Positions 8,798-16,719 of a stretch of DNA of 64,000 nucleotides are shown piece by piece. Positions within the stretch are counted from its first letter, which is position 1. Every line of letters begins with the position of its first letter. Under the pieces are notes generated by a model. It ran no database searches, was not told where the DNA came from, and was given only the letters and a program-made list of their open reading frames with translations. Source of the DNA: Streptomyces fodineus (GTDB lineage: Bacteria > Actinomycetota > Actinomycetes > Streptomycetales > Streptomycetaceae); NCBI RefSeq assembly GCF_001735805.1, contig NZ_CP017248.1, forward strand, positions 4,588,001-4,652,000, written 5' to 3'. The translations under genes and the position numbers were made by a program.

Positions 8798-9085
8798 ATG
8801 ACGACCACCGACACCGAGGTCACCCTGGCCCGGCTCACCACCATGCTGCGGGAGAGCGTCGGAGAGGAGGAGGGCGTCGACCTGGACGGCGACGTCATCG
8901 ACACGCCGTTCCTCGAACTCGGCTACGACTCGCTGGCCCTGCTGCAGGTCATCGGCGAGATCGAGCGGGAGTACGGCGTGACCATACCCGACGATGCCGT
9001 CGTCGACGCCGAGACCCCGCGCGCGCTGCTCGACCTGATCAACACCAGCCGCGGTGCCACGGCCGGTGGCGAGGGGGGCCGGTGA
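8798..9085 (+). CDS. Acyl carrier protein of the type II PKS
   Basis: 95 residues, with the phosphopantetheine attachment Ser 45 in LGYDSLALL, preceded by the acidic loop typical of aromatic PKS carrier proteins. It shuttles the growing poly-beta-ketone between ketosynthase and tailoring enzymes. AGAAGGAGAG upstream of ATG 8798 is a strong ribosome-binding site. The stop overlaps the KS-alpha GTG start (GTGA). The ACP precedes KS and CLF here, whereas most aromatic clusters place it after them. Confidence 0.95.
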   Translation: MTTTDTEVTLARLTTMLRESVGEEEGVDLDGDVIDTPFLELGYDSLALLQVIGEIEREYGVTIPDDAVVDAETPRALLDLINTSRGATAGGEGGR

Positions 9086-10350
9086 GCCGTCGCGCCGTCA
9101 TCACCGGCATCGGCGTGCGCGCGCCCGGCGGCAGCGGGACCAAGGAGTTCTGGGACCTGCTGACCGCCGGCCGCACGGCGACCCGGCTGATCGACTTCTT
9201 CGACCCCGCGCCGTTCCGTTCCCAGGTCGCCGCGACCGTCGACTTCGACCCGGCCACCGAGGGACTGACCGCCCGCCAGGTGCGGCGGATGGACCGCGCC
9301 ACCCAGTTCGCGGTGGCCTGCGCCCGGGAGGCGGTGGCGGACAGCGGGCTGGAACTCGGCGCGCTGGACCCGTTCCGCCTCGGCGTGGTGCTGGGCAGCG
9401 CCGTCGCCTCCGCGACCAGCCTGGAGAACGAGTACGTGGTGCTGTCCGACAGCGGCCGGGAGTGGGTGGTGGACCCCGCGTACGCCTCGCCGCACATGTT
9501 CGACTACCTCACCCCGGGGGCCATGGCCGCCGAGGTCGCCTGGGACGCGGGCGCCCAGGGGCCGGTCACGCTGATCTCCGACGGCTGCACCTCCGGTCTC
9601 GACTCGGTGGGGCTGGCCGCCCAGCTCATCCGGGAGGGCAGCGCCGACGTCATGGTGACCGGGGCGTCGGACACCCCGGTCACCCCGATCGTCGTCGCCT
9701 GTTTCGACGCCATCAAGGCCACCACCCCCCGCAACGACGACCCGGAGCACGCCTCCCGCCCGTTCGACGCCTCCCGCAACGGCTTCGTGCTGGCGGAGGG
9801 CGCCGCGATGTTCGTCCTGGAGGAGTACGAGACCGCCCGCGCCCGCGGCGCCCGGATCTACGCCGAGGTCACGGGCTACGCGACGCGCTGCAACGCCTAC
9901 CACATGACCGGCCTGCGCAAGGACGGCCGGGAGATGGCCGAGGCGATCCGGGTGGCGCTGGACGAGTCCCGGATCGACCCCACCGCGGTGGACTACATCA
10001 ACGCCCACGGCTCCGGCACCAAACAGAACGACCGGCACGAGACCGCCGCGTTCAAGCGCAGCCTGGGCGAGCACGCCTACCGGATCCCGGTGAGCTCCAT
10101 CAAGTCGATGGTGGGTCACTCGCTGGGCGCCATCGGGTCGATCGAGATCGCCGCCTGCGCGCTGGCCATCGAGCACGACGTGGTGCCGCCCACCGCCAAC
10201 CTCCACCAGTCCGACCCCGAGTGCGACCTGGACTACGTGCCGCTGACCGCACGCGACCACCGGGTGGACACCGCGCTGACCGTGGGCAGCGGATTCGGCG
10301 GCTTCCAGAGCGCCATGGTGCTCCGCCGCCCGGAAGGAGCGACGACGTGA
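9082..10350 (+). CDS. Ketosynthase alpha (KS-alpha) of the type II PKS
   Basis: 422 residues. Active-site Cys 169 lies in ISDGCTSGLDSV; downstream are the NAHGSGTKQND His block and SSIKSMVGHSLGA with Lys and His, completing the decarboxylative-condensation site. These motifs are those of aromatic PKS KS-alpha proteins. It forms the heterodimer with the chain-length factor encoded next, condensing malonyl-ACP units. Translation is coupled on both sides by GTGA overlaps (with ACP at 9082 and with CLF at 10347). Confidence 0.97.
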   Translation: MSRRAVITGIGVRAPGGSGTKEFWDLLTAGRTATRLIDFFDPAPFRSQVAATVDFDPATEGLTARQVRRMDRATQFAVACAREAVADSGLELGALDPFRLGVVLGSAVASATSLENEYVVLSDSGREWVVDPAYASPHMFDYLTPGAMAAEVAWDAGAQGPVTLISDGCTSGLDSVGLAAQLIREGSADVMVTGASDTPVTPIVVACFDAIKATTPRNDDPEHASRPFDASRNGFVLAEGAAMFVLEEYETARARGARIYAEVTGYATRCNAYHMTGLRKDGREMAEAIRVALDESRIDPTAVDYINAHGSGTKQNDRHETAAFKRSLGEHAYRIPVSSIKSMVGHSLGAIGSIEIAACALAIEHDVVPPTANLHQSDPECDLDYVPLTARDHRVDTALTVGSGFGGFQSAMVLRRPEGATT

Positions 10351-11567
10351 GCAGCACACTGATCACCGGGATCGGCGTCGCCGCGCCGGGCGGGCTCGGC
10401 GCCGAGGAGTACTGGCAGGCCGCCCTGGCCGGCCGCGGCGCGATCGCCGAGGTCACCGCCTTCTCGACCGAGGGGTGCCTGACCGGCCTGGCCGGGCAGA
10501 TCGCGGACTTCGAGGCCAAGGAGCACCTGCCCAGCACCCTGCGGACGCAGACCGACCGGTCGACCCAGCTCGCCCTGGTCGCCGCGGGCTGGGCGCTGCA
10601 GGACGCCGCCCTACAGCCCGGGCAGCTCGCCGACTACGGCATGGGCGTGGTCACCTCCAACGCCCTCGGCGGTTTCGACTTCACCCACCGCGAGTTCCGC
10701 AAGCTGTGGCGCCAGGGGCCGCAGTACGTCAGCGTCTACGAGTCCTTCGCCTGGTTCTACGCGGTGAACACCGGCCAGATCTCGATCCGGCACGGCATGC
10801 GCGGACCGAGCGCCGCGCTCGTCGCCGAGCAGGCCGGCGGCCTGGACGCGCTCGGGCACGCCCGCCGCACCGTGCGGCGCGGCACCGGGCTGGTGGTCAG
10901 CGGGGGCATCGACTCCGCACTCGACCCGTGGGGTTTCGTCGCCCAGCAGGTCCCCGGGCGGACCAGTACGGCCACCGATCCGGCGCGCGCCTACCTCCCG
11001 TTCGACCGGGCGGCGCGCGGCAGCGTCCCCGGCGAGGGCGGCGCGCTGCTCGTCCTGGAGGACGAGGCGGTCGCCCGCAAGCGCGGCGTCGGCCGCGTCC
11101 ACGGCGAACTGGCCGGGTACGCGGCCACGTTCGACCCGGCCCCGGGCAGCGGCGGCGAGCCCGGTCTGCGCCGCGCGGCCGAACTGGCCCTGGCGGACGC
11201 CGGTGTCGGCCCGGAGCAGGTGGACGCGGTCTTCGCCGACGGCGCCGGCGTGCCGGAGCTGGACCGGGTGGAGGCGGAGGCGATCGGCCGTCTCTTCGGA
11301 GCCCGCGCGGTGCCGGTGACGGCGCCCAAGTCACGTACCGGACGGCTCTACTCCGGGGGCGGCCCGCTGGACGTGGCGACCGCGCTGCTGGCCATCCGGG
11401 ACGGCGTCCTGCCGCCCACCACCGGCACCACCGAGGTGCCCGAGGAGTACGGCCTGGACGTGGTGCGCGGCGACGCGCGCGAGCTGCCGGTGCGCACCGC
11501 CCTGGTGCTGGCCCGCGGCCACCGCGGCTTCAACTCCGCCGTGGTCGTCCGGGGGTTCGCGCTCTGA
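10347..11567 (+). CDS. Chain-length factor (KS-beta)
   Basis: 406 residues, KS fold, but the active-site Cys is replaced by Gln in VAEQAGGLDAL, the hallmark of KS-beta/CLF, where Gln supports malonyl-ACP decarboxylation. It pairs with KS-alpha and sets the number of extender units; chain length cannot be predicted reliably by eye. GTG 10347 overlaps the KS-alpha stop. A strong hairpin follows 20 bp after the stop and separates this operon from the convergent ketoreductase. Confidence 0.96.
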   Translation: MSSTLITGIGVAAPGGLGAEEYWQAALAGRGAIAEVTAFSTEGCLTGLAGQIADFEAKEHLPSTLRTQTDRSTQLALVAAGWALQDAALQPGQLADYGMGVVTSNALGGFDFTHREFRKLWRQGPQYVSVYESFAWFYAVNTGQISIRHGMRGPSAALVAEQAGGLDALGHARRTVRRGTGLVVSGGIDSALDPWGFVAQQVPGRTSTATDPARAYLPFDRAARGSVPGEGGALLVLEDEAVARKRGVGRVHGELAGYAATFDPAPGSGGEPGLRRAAELALADAGVGPEQVDAVFADGAGVPELDRVEAEAIGRLFGARAVPVTAPKSRTGRLYSGGGPLDVATALLAIRDGVLPPTTGTTEVPEEYGLDVVRGDARELPVRTALVLARGHRGFNSAVVVRGFAL

Positions 11568-11586
11568 GCACCCGGACACCGGAAAG

Positions 11587-11624
11587 CGGATCGGCCGCCC
11601 CCCGTGCCGGGGGCGGCCGATCCG
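11587..11624. terminator. Bidirectional terminator between CLF and ketoreductase
   Basis: A perfect 16-bp inverted repeat (11587-11602 with 11609-11624) and a 6-base loop lie between two convergent genes. No long T run, as is usual in Streptomyces. Confidence 0.85.
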
Positions 11625-11649
11625 TCGTACGGCGCGCTCGGTGACGCGA

Positions 11650-12435
11650 TCAGTAATTGCCCAGCCCGCCACAGACGTTGAGCGCCTGCGCGGTGACGGC
11701 CGCGGCGTCGTCGCCGACCAGGTACTCGACCATGGCGGCCACCTCCCGGGGCTCGACGTAGCGGCCCATCGGCACCCGCGCGGTGATCCGGTCGTGCGTC
11801 TCCTGCACCGAGGTCTCCCAGATCGCCGCGTAGTGCTCGCGCACCCGCTCGGCCATCGGCGTCTCCACGAAGCCGGGGCACACGGCGTTCACCGTGATCC
11901 CGGTACGGGCCAGTTCCAGGCCGAGCGCCTTGGTGAAGCCGACCACCCCGTGCTTGGACGCGGAGTACGGCGCGGCGTGCACCACGCCCTGCTTGCCCCC
12001 GGTGGAGGCGATGCTGATGATGCGCCCGTGCCGCTTGGCCAGCATGCCGCCGGCGTTCAGCACCTCCTTGGTCATCAGGAAGACACTGGTGAGGTTGGTG
12101 GTGATGACGTCGTTCCAGAGGTCGTCGGGGATCTCCGCGGTGGCACCGCCGCCGCTGCGGCCCGCGTTGTTGACCAGGATGTCCACCGGGCCGTACGTCT
12201 CGACGGCGGCCCGCACGAAGGCGCGGATCTGCTCCGGCTGCGCCACGTCGCACACCGTGCCGTCCACCTGAAGGTCCTGCTCCCGCAGGGACTTCACCGT
12301 GGCGGCCAGGTCCTCGGCGCCGCGCGCGCAGAGGAAGACCCGCGCACCGCGCCGGGCGAGCCGCTCGGCGATCTCCCGTCCGATGCCGCTGGTGGCCCCG
12401 GTGACCAGCGCCACCGGCGCTGCTGTCTGAGTCAT
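11650..12435 (-). CDS. Polyketide C9-ketoreductase, ActIII-like SDR
   Basis: 261 residues of short-chain dehydrogenase. It has the cofactor motif TGATSGIG at the N-terminus, NNAG, and the Ser-Tyr-Lys catalytic set in SIASTGGKQG and YSASKHG. Long stretches, including VVHAAPYSASKHGVVGFTKA and the terminal NVCGGLGNY, match the actinorhodin ActIII family, which reduces the C9 keto group of the nascent polyketide using NADPH and directs first-ring folding. ATG 12435 has GGAGGAG immediately upstream. It is divergent from the SnoaL-like gene across a 148-bp gap with partial TCGAG-type repeats. Confidence 0.95.
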   Translation of the reverse strand: MTQTAAPVALVTGATSGIGREIAERLARRGARVFLCARGAEDLAATVKSLREQDLQVDGTVCDVAQPEQIRAFVRAAVETYGPVDILVNNAGRSGGGATAEIPDDLWNDVITTNLTSVFLMTKEVLNAGGMLAKRHGRIISIASTGGKQGVVHAAPYSASKHGVVGFTKALGLELARTGITVNAVCPGFVETPMAERVREHYAAIWETSVQETHDRITARVPMGRYVEPREVAAMVEYLVGDDAAAVTAQALNVCGGLGNY

Positions 12436-12583
12436 GTCTCCTCCAACTCGCCTTCCGCTGTCCGCAGCAGCGTGGTCGCCGGCCCTGGAGCCGGAGTCGA
12501 ACAGGCCTGGACCTGCCGGGATTCGAGCGCCGCGCGAGGGGCCCAGGGCACGGTGGACGCGACCGACGCGACTGGAGGAGACC

Positions 12584-13018
12584 ATGCCGGACACCCGCGC
12601 CCGCACCGACCTCTACCTGCTCACACAGCAGTTCTACGCCCGCCAGATGCAGGCCCTGGACGGCGGCCGGTTCGAGGAGTACGCGGCGACCTTCACCGAG
12701 GACGGCCTCTTCCAGCACCTGTCCACGGTGGAGCCCTGCCGGGGACGTGCCGCGATCCTGGAGATGCTGCACGAGTTCCAGCGGACCCGGTTCGGCGACG
12801 ATCCGGTGCAGCGCCGCCACTGGTTCAGCCAGATCGTCCTCGACCCGCAGGACGACGGCAGCTGGCGCAGCACCGCCTACGGACTGGTCGTCACCGCCCG
12901 TCCCGGCGTCCGGCAGCCCGAGATCGCGCCCTCCTGCGTGGTGCACGACGTGCTCGAGGTGGACGGCGACGACGTGCTGGTCCGCTCTCGGGTCATCACC
13001 TACGACCACGAGTCCTGA
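12584..13018 (+). CDS. SnoaL-like / NTF2-fold protein
   Basis: 144 residues of the small alpha+beta barrel superfamily that includes SnoaL-type cyclases and hydroxylase-like members. Visible features are the amphipathic N-terminal helix FYARQMQALDGGRFEEYAATF, a DG turn, and C-terminal strands ending in VLVRSRVITYDHES. In aromatic PKS clusters such proteins act as late cyclases or monooxygenases. No residue here decides between the two. GGAGGAG precedes ATG 12584, and the stop overlaps the next start (TGATG). Confidence 0.75.
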   Translation: MPDTRARTDLYLLTQQFYARQMQALDGGRFEEYAATFTEDGLFQHLSTVEPCRGRAAILEMLHEFQRTRFGDDPVQRRHWFSQIVLDPQDDGSWRSTAYGLVVTARPGVRQPEIAPSCVVHDVLEVDGDDVLVRSRVITYDHES

Positions 13019-13929
13019 TGGCCGCGCCGGACCGGCCCCGCGTCCAGGAAGTCGGCGCGGGCGTCCATGCCTACGTCCAGCCGGACGGCGGCTGGTGCCT
13101 GAACAACGCGGGCGTGGTGGCCGTCGAGGGCGAGTGCGCGGTGGTGGACACCGCGGCGACCATGGACCGGGCGTACGCGCTGCGCGACGCCGTCCGCCGG
13201 CTCACGCCCGCCGCTCCCCGGCTGCTGGTCAACACGCACTTCCACGGCGACCACACCTTCGGCAACGCCGTCTTCGCGCCCGACGCGGTGGTGGTGGGCC
13301 ACGAACACACGCGTCCCGCCATGACGGCGGCCGGACTGCACCTGACCACCCTCTGGCCGGACGTCCGCTGGGGTGAGATCAGCCTCCACCCGCCCACCGT
13401 CTGCTACCGGGAGCGGATGACGCTGCACCTCGGGGCCACGCCGATGGAGCTGATCCATCCCGGCCCCGCCCACAGCACCGACGACACCGCCGTCTGGCTG
13501 CCGGAGCAACGGGTGCTCTTCACCGGCGACCTGGTGATGTCCGGGGTGACCCCGTTCATCCCCATGGGCTCCCTGGCCGGCTCGCTCGCCGCGATCGCCG
13601 TACTGCGCGGGCTCGGCGCCGAAACGGTCGTACCCGGCCACGGCCCGGTCGGCGGCCCGGAACTGCTCGATGGCACCGAACGCTATCTGCGCTGGCTGCG
13701 GGAGCTGGCCCGCACGGCCAGGGCGGCGGGGCTCAGCCCGCTCGAAGCCGCCCGTGAGGCCGACCTCGGCGAGTTCGCCGGCCTGCTGGACAGCGAACGG
13801 CTGGTGCCCAACCTGCACCGCGCCTACGCGGAGGAGGAGGGCGCCGCCCCCGGGGCGCCGCTGGACATCGGCGCCCTGTTCGCGGAGATGGTCGACCACC
13901 ACGGCGGGCTGCCCGTCTGCCGGGCTTAG
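13018..13929 (+). CDS. ActIV-like second-ring cyclase, metallo-beta-lactamase fold
   Basis: 303 residues. The metal-binding motif THFHGDHTFGN near residue 78, the HPGPAHSTDD block, FTGDLVMSGVTPF and PGHGPVGG give a complete metallo-hydrolase site. Length and many segments (GGWCLNNAG, RLVPNLHRA near the C-terminus) resemble ActIV, the actinorhodin second-ring cyclase, as I remember that sequence. It would close the second ring of an ACP-bound or free bicyclic intermediate, possibly with thioesterase activity. Translationally coupled to the SnoaL-like gene. Confidence 0.85.
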   Translation: MAAPDRPRVQEVGAGVHAYVQPDGGWCLNNAGVVAVEGECAVVDTAATMDRAYALRDAVRRLTPAAPRLLVNTHFHGDHTFGNAVFAPDAVVVGHEHTRPAMTAAGLHLTTLWPDVRWGEISLHPPTVCYRERMTLHLGATPMELIHPGPAHSTDDTAVWLPEQRVLFTGDLVMSGVTPFIPMGSLAGSLAAIAVLRGLGAETVVPGHGPVGGPELLDGTERYLRWLRELARTARAAGLSPLEAAREADLGEFAGLLDSERLVPNLHRAYAEEEGAAPGAPLDIGALFAEMVDHHGGLPVCRA

Positions 13930-13935
13930 CCGCGC

Positions 13936-13968
13936 TCGAGCAGGACTCGAGCCGCGGCGGGGACCGTT
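13936..13968 (+). promoter_or_regulatory. SARP operator ahead of the efflux gene
   Basis: TCGAGCA at 13936-13942 and TCGAGCC at 13947-13953 are 11 bp apart start-to-start, seven bases after the cyclase stop. A weak -10-like ACCGTT at 13963-13968 follows at the expected distance. It would couple export to production. Confidence 0.65.
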
Positions 13969-14004
13969 CCGCTTGGCAACCCGAAACCGTCGAAAGGTAC
14001 GGAG

Positions 14005-15447
14005 ATGGCAGGAACCGCGATCGGCCGGCCCGCAGCACAGCAGGCCGGGCGACCACCGAAGCGGGAACCCATCCCGCGGCCGGTCCGGCAGGCCGCCACC
14101 GTGGTGGTGGTCGGCGCCTTCATGGCGCAGCTGGACGGCGCCCTGGTCAACATCGGGCTGGCCACGATCACAGCCGATCTGCACACCACGCTGCGCACCG
14201 CGCAGTGGATCGTCAGCGCCTATCTGCTGGCCCTGGTGATGGGGCTGCCGCTGTGCGGCTGGGCCACCCGGCGGATCGGCGCGTCACGGCTGTGGCTGTG
14301 GTCGCTGGGCGCCTTCACCGTCGCGTCGCTGCTGTGCGCGGTCGCGCCCTCCATCGAGGCGCTCATCGTCTTCCGCGCGGTGCAGGGCATCGCCGGCGGG
14401 CTGCTGCTGCCCGTCGGGCAGACCGTGATCGTGCAGGTCGCCGGGCGGGAGCTGATCGGCCGGGTGATGAGCGCGGCCGGCGCCGCCCTGGTACTGGCGC
14501 CCGCGCTCGGGCCGATCGCGGGCGGGCTGCTCATCGCCCACATCTCCTGGCCCTGGCTGTTCCTGGTGAACCTCCCGGTGGGTGCCCTGGGACTCTGGCT
14601 GGGCCTTCGGCTGCTGCCGCGCGACACCCCGCGGGCCGCGGCGGACGGGCAGCGCTTCGACACCGGCGGCTTCGCGCTGATCGGCGTCGGCCTGCCCGCG
14701 GTGACCTGGGCGATCAGCCAGGCCGGGCAGCCGGACACCCGGACGTTCGCCTCCTGCTACGCACCGCTGGCGGTGGGCGCGCTGCTGCTCGCCGTCTTCG
14801 CGGTGCGCAGCCTGCGGGCCGGCGGCCGGCCGCTGCTCAACCTGGGTCTGTTCCGCGGCCCGGTGTTCGCGGCGGCCTCCGCTTCGAGCTTCTGCGCCGG
14901 TGCCGTCCAGTACGGAGCCCTGGTCATCTGGGCGCTGTACTTCCAGGCGGTGCGGGGCTACGGCGTGATCGACTCGGGTCTGGCGATGCTGGCGTTCGCC
15001 GTCGGTGCCGCGCTGGTTCCGCTCTCCGGCCGCCTGGCCGAACGCTTCGGCGGCGGTCCGGTCGCGCTGGCGGGCGCCCTGCTCACCGTGGCCGCCGCCG
15101 TCCCGCCCGCGCTGCTGGACGACCGAGCGCCGCTGGCCGCGCTTCAGGTGTGCCTGTTCGTGCTGGGCGTGGCCAACGCGCTCTCGGTCGTCCCGCCCTC
15201 CACCGCCGCGTATGTCAGCATCAACCCGGCCGAGATGCCGGACGCCGTGACCGTGATCAACATCTTCCTGCGGCTGGGCGGCGCCGTCGGCTCGGCCCTG
15301 CTGGTCGCCGTGCTGGGCGGCCTCACGGGCGGTGCGGCGAGCTTCCGTCCCGCCTTCTGGTGCCTCGCCGCCCTGGGCGCGGTCTTCGCTGCCGCCGCCC
15401 TCGTCCTGACCCGGGCCGCCAGCCCTCAGCCGGCCACCCGCAAGTAG
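14005..15447 (+). CDS. MFS drug efflux transporter, DHA2 (14-TM) family
   Basis: 480 residues with about 14 hydrophobic segments. Family signatures are the first-helix block AQLDGALVNIGLATI (acidic residue typical of DHA2) and motif C in APALGPIAGGLLI. It likely exports the cluster product by proton antiport and gives self-resistance. GAAAGG lies about 8 bases upstream of ATG 14005, and a SARP site lies upstream of that. Its last 87 bases belong to a tandem duplication that leaves a second, headless copy of the C-terminus at 15565-15651. Confidence 0.9.
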   Translation: MAGTAIGRPAAQQAGRPPKREPIPRPVRQAATVVVVGAFMAQLDGALVNIGLATITADLHTTLRTAQWIVSAYLLALVMGLPLCGWATRRIGASRLWLWSLGAFTVASLLCAVAPSIEALIVFRAVQGIAGGLLLPVGQTVIVQVAGRELIGRVMSAAGAALVLAPALGPIAGGLLIAHISWPWLFLVNLPVGALGLWLGLRLLPRDTPRAAADGQRFDTGGFALIGVGLPAVTWAISQAGQPDTRTFASCYAPLAVGALLLAVFAVRSLRAGGRPLLNLGLFRGPVFAAASASSFCAGAVQYGALVIWALYFQAVRGYGVIDSGLAMLAFAVGAALVPLSGRLAERFGGGPVALAGALLTVAAAVPPALLDDRAPLAALQVCLFVLGVANALSVVPPSTAAYVSINPAEMPDAVTVINIFLRLGGAVGSALLVAVLGGLTGGAASFRPAFWCLAALGAVFAAAALVLTRAASPQPATRK

Positions 15448-15752
15448 TGACCCCAGTAACCGCGCCGCTCGGCGTACCGATCCGCCAACCCGGCGAACTC
15501 GGCCTCGCCGAGCACCCGGCCGTACACCCGGGCCGCCGCCCGCAGCATCACTCTGTCCGCCTGCTGCCTCGCCGCCCTGGGCGCGGTCTTCGCTGCCGCC
15601 GCCCTCGTCCTGACCCAGGCCGCCAGCCCTCAGCCGGCCACCCGCAAGTAGTGACCCCAGTAACCGCGCTGCTCGGCGTACCGATCCGCCAACCCGGCGA
15701 ACTCGGCCTCGCCGAGCACCCGGCCGTACACCCGGGCCGCCGCCCGCAGCAT
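15361..15752. repeat. Tandem duplication of the MFS/glycosylase 3' junction
   Basis: Two 188-bp copies (15361-15548 and 15565-15752) differ at only two positions and are separated by 16 bp. The period is 204 bp, a multiple of three. Each contains the 3' end of the efflux gene and the 3' end of the convergent glycosylase gene. The efflux gene uses copy 1 and the glycosylase uses copy 2. Two leftover fragments result. Near identity implies a recent event or gene conversion. Confidence 0.97.
15426..15548 (-). pseudogene. Headless C-terminal fragment of the DNA glycosylase
   Basis: Copy 1 of the duplication encodes on the minus strand the last 40 or so residues of the glycosylase, from about MLRAAARVYG to the stop at 15426, without a start or the rest of the gene. 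It is a by-product of the tandem duplication and not expected to be translated. Confidence 0.85.
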
Positions 15753-16535
15753 CTCCTTGTCGGCGCTCAGGTGCTCCATCCGGCCGAGCCCGCGGATCAG
15801 CACGAACGAGGCCGACCACGGTCCCACCCCGGGGATCGCCAGCAGCCGTTCCCGGACCTTCTCGTAGTCCCCGGTGCGCAGGAACTGCTCGTCGATGTCC
15901 ACCCAGTGCCGGAACAGCGCGTACAGGTAGCCCGCCTTGCGCTGGTTGCCGACCAGCGTCAGCAACTCGGCCTCGCTCAGCGGCAGCAGCTGGTCCACCT
16001 CGGGGAAGGCCCAGTGCTCCTCCCCGTCGACCACCAGCCGGTTGCCGCACCGCTCGAGGAGGGCCTGCTTCATCTTGCGGGCGACCGGCATCGGCACCCG
16101 CTGCGCCAGGATCGCCCAGCACAGCATCTCGAACGGCGACGGGAACTTGACCTGGTGGTAGCCGTACAGCCGCTCCAGCACGGGCCGGAACGGGTCGTCG
16201 CCGCGGGCCTTGGCGTAGAACTCCTCCAGATCGTCGTCCAGGCCGAGGAAGAACGACAGCCGGTCGGCCACCGCCGCCTTCTCCTCCTCGTTCAACGCCG
16301 TGTCGGAGCGCAGTTCACAGCGCAGTCCCGGCCCCTCGTCCGGCCCGGCGCCGGACAGCACGGCGGCGACCAGCCGGCCGCCCTCCCGCACCGCCCGGGT
16401 GATGGCCTGGCCCTGCACCCCGTGCTCCCCCGACATGGTCGGAAAGGACGTCAAAAAGCCCAGGGACTTGGTGAAGTCGAAGGGCGGCCGGGCCGGCAGA
16501 TGAAGCACCGTCGAGTGGCTGAGCTGCGAGGTCAT
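15630..16535 (-). CDS. DNA glycosylase, HhH-GPD superfamily (3-methyladenine type)
   Basis: About 301 residues. The C-terminal half has the helix-hairpin-helix LLAIPGVGPWSASFVLIRG with its Gly-rich turn, followed by HLSADKEMLRA, where an Asp aligns with the catalytic Asp of AlkA-type enzymes. Upstream, FPSPFEMLCWAILAQRVPM matches the family's helical core. It should excise damaged bases to start base-excision repair. Start 16535 is chosen with GAGAGG just upstream; ATG 16547 or 16550 are alternatives. Its position inside the cluster, divergent from the radical SAM gene and next to the efflux gene, suggests self-resistance to a DNA-damaging product, which is inference. Confidence 0.85.
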   Translation of the reverse strand: MTSQLSHSTVLHLPARPPFDFTKSLGFLTSFPTMSGEHGVQGQAITRAVREGGRLVAAVLSGAGPDEGPGLRCELRSDTALNEEEKAAVADRLSFFLGLDDDLEEFYAKARGDDPFRPVLERLYGYHQVKFPSPFEMLCWAILAQRVPMPVARKMKQALLERCGNRLVVDGEEHWAFPEVDQLLPLSEAELLTLVGNQRKAGYLYALFRHWVDIDEQFLRTGDYEKVRERLLAIPGVGPWSASFVLIRGLGRMEHLSADKEMLRAAARVYGRVLGEAEFAGLADRYAEQRGYWGHYLRVAG

Positions 16536-16586
16536 GGCCCTCTCCATCATCAGATCGCGTAACTGCCCCAGCTTCGGCCACCGCGC

Positions 16587-16676
16587 TCGAGCGGTGGTCG
16601 AGCGAGCCTCCGCCGGCGGCGCGACGACCGCGCGACGCACCTTCCACCCCGGCTCGAGCCGCCTCGCCGAGAGTAG
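16587..16676 (+). promoter_or_regulatory. SARP operators in the glycosylase/radical SAM intergenic region
   Basis: Two identical TCGAGCG heptamers at 16587 and 16598 are exactly 11 bp apart. A further TCGAGCC at 16654 has weaker neighbours 11 bp before (TCCACCC at 16643) and 10 bp after (TCGCCGA at 16664), followed by a TAGCCCT stretch that could be a -10. The region drives the radical SAM operon and could also serve the divergent glycosylase. Confidence 0.7.
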
Positions 16677-16719
16677 CCCTGCGGTACCGAGCAACCCCGA
16701 GACCACCGAGGAGCACCGT

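Noticed and set aside
9054..11567. An apparent 837-residue fused protein covering the KS and CLF region
   Set aside because: Its first half is a shadow of KS-alpha in another frame; only the part from 10347 is the real CLF.
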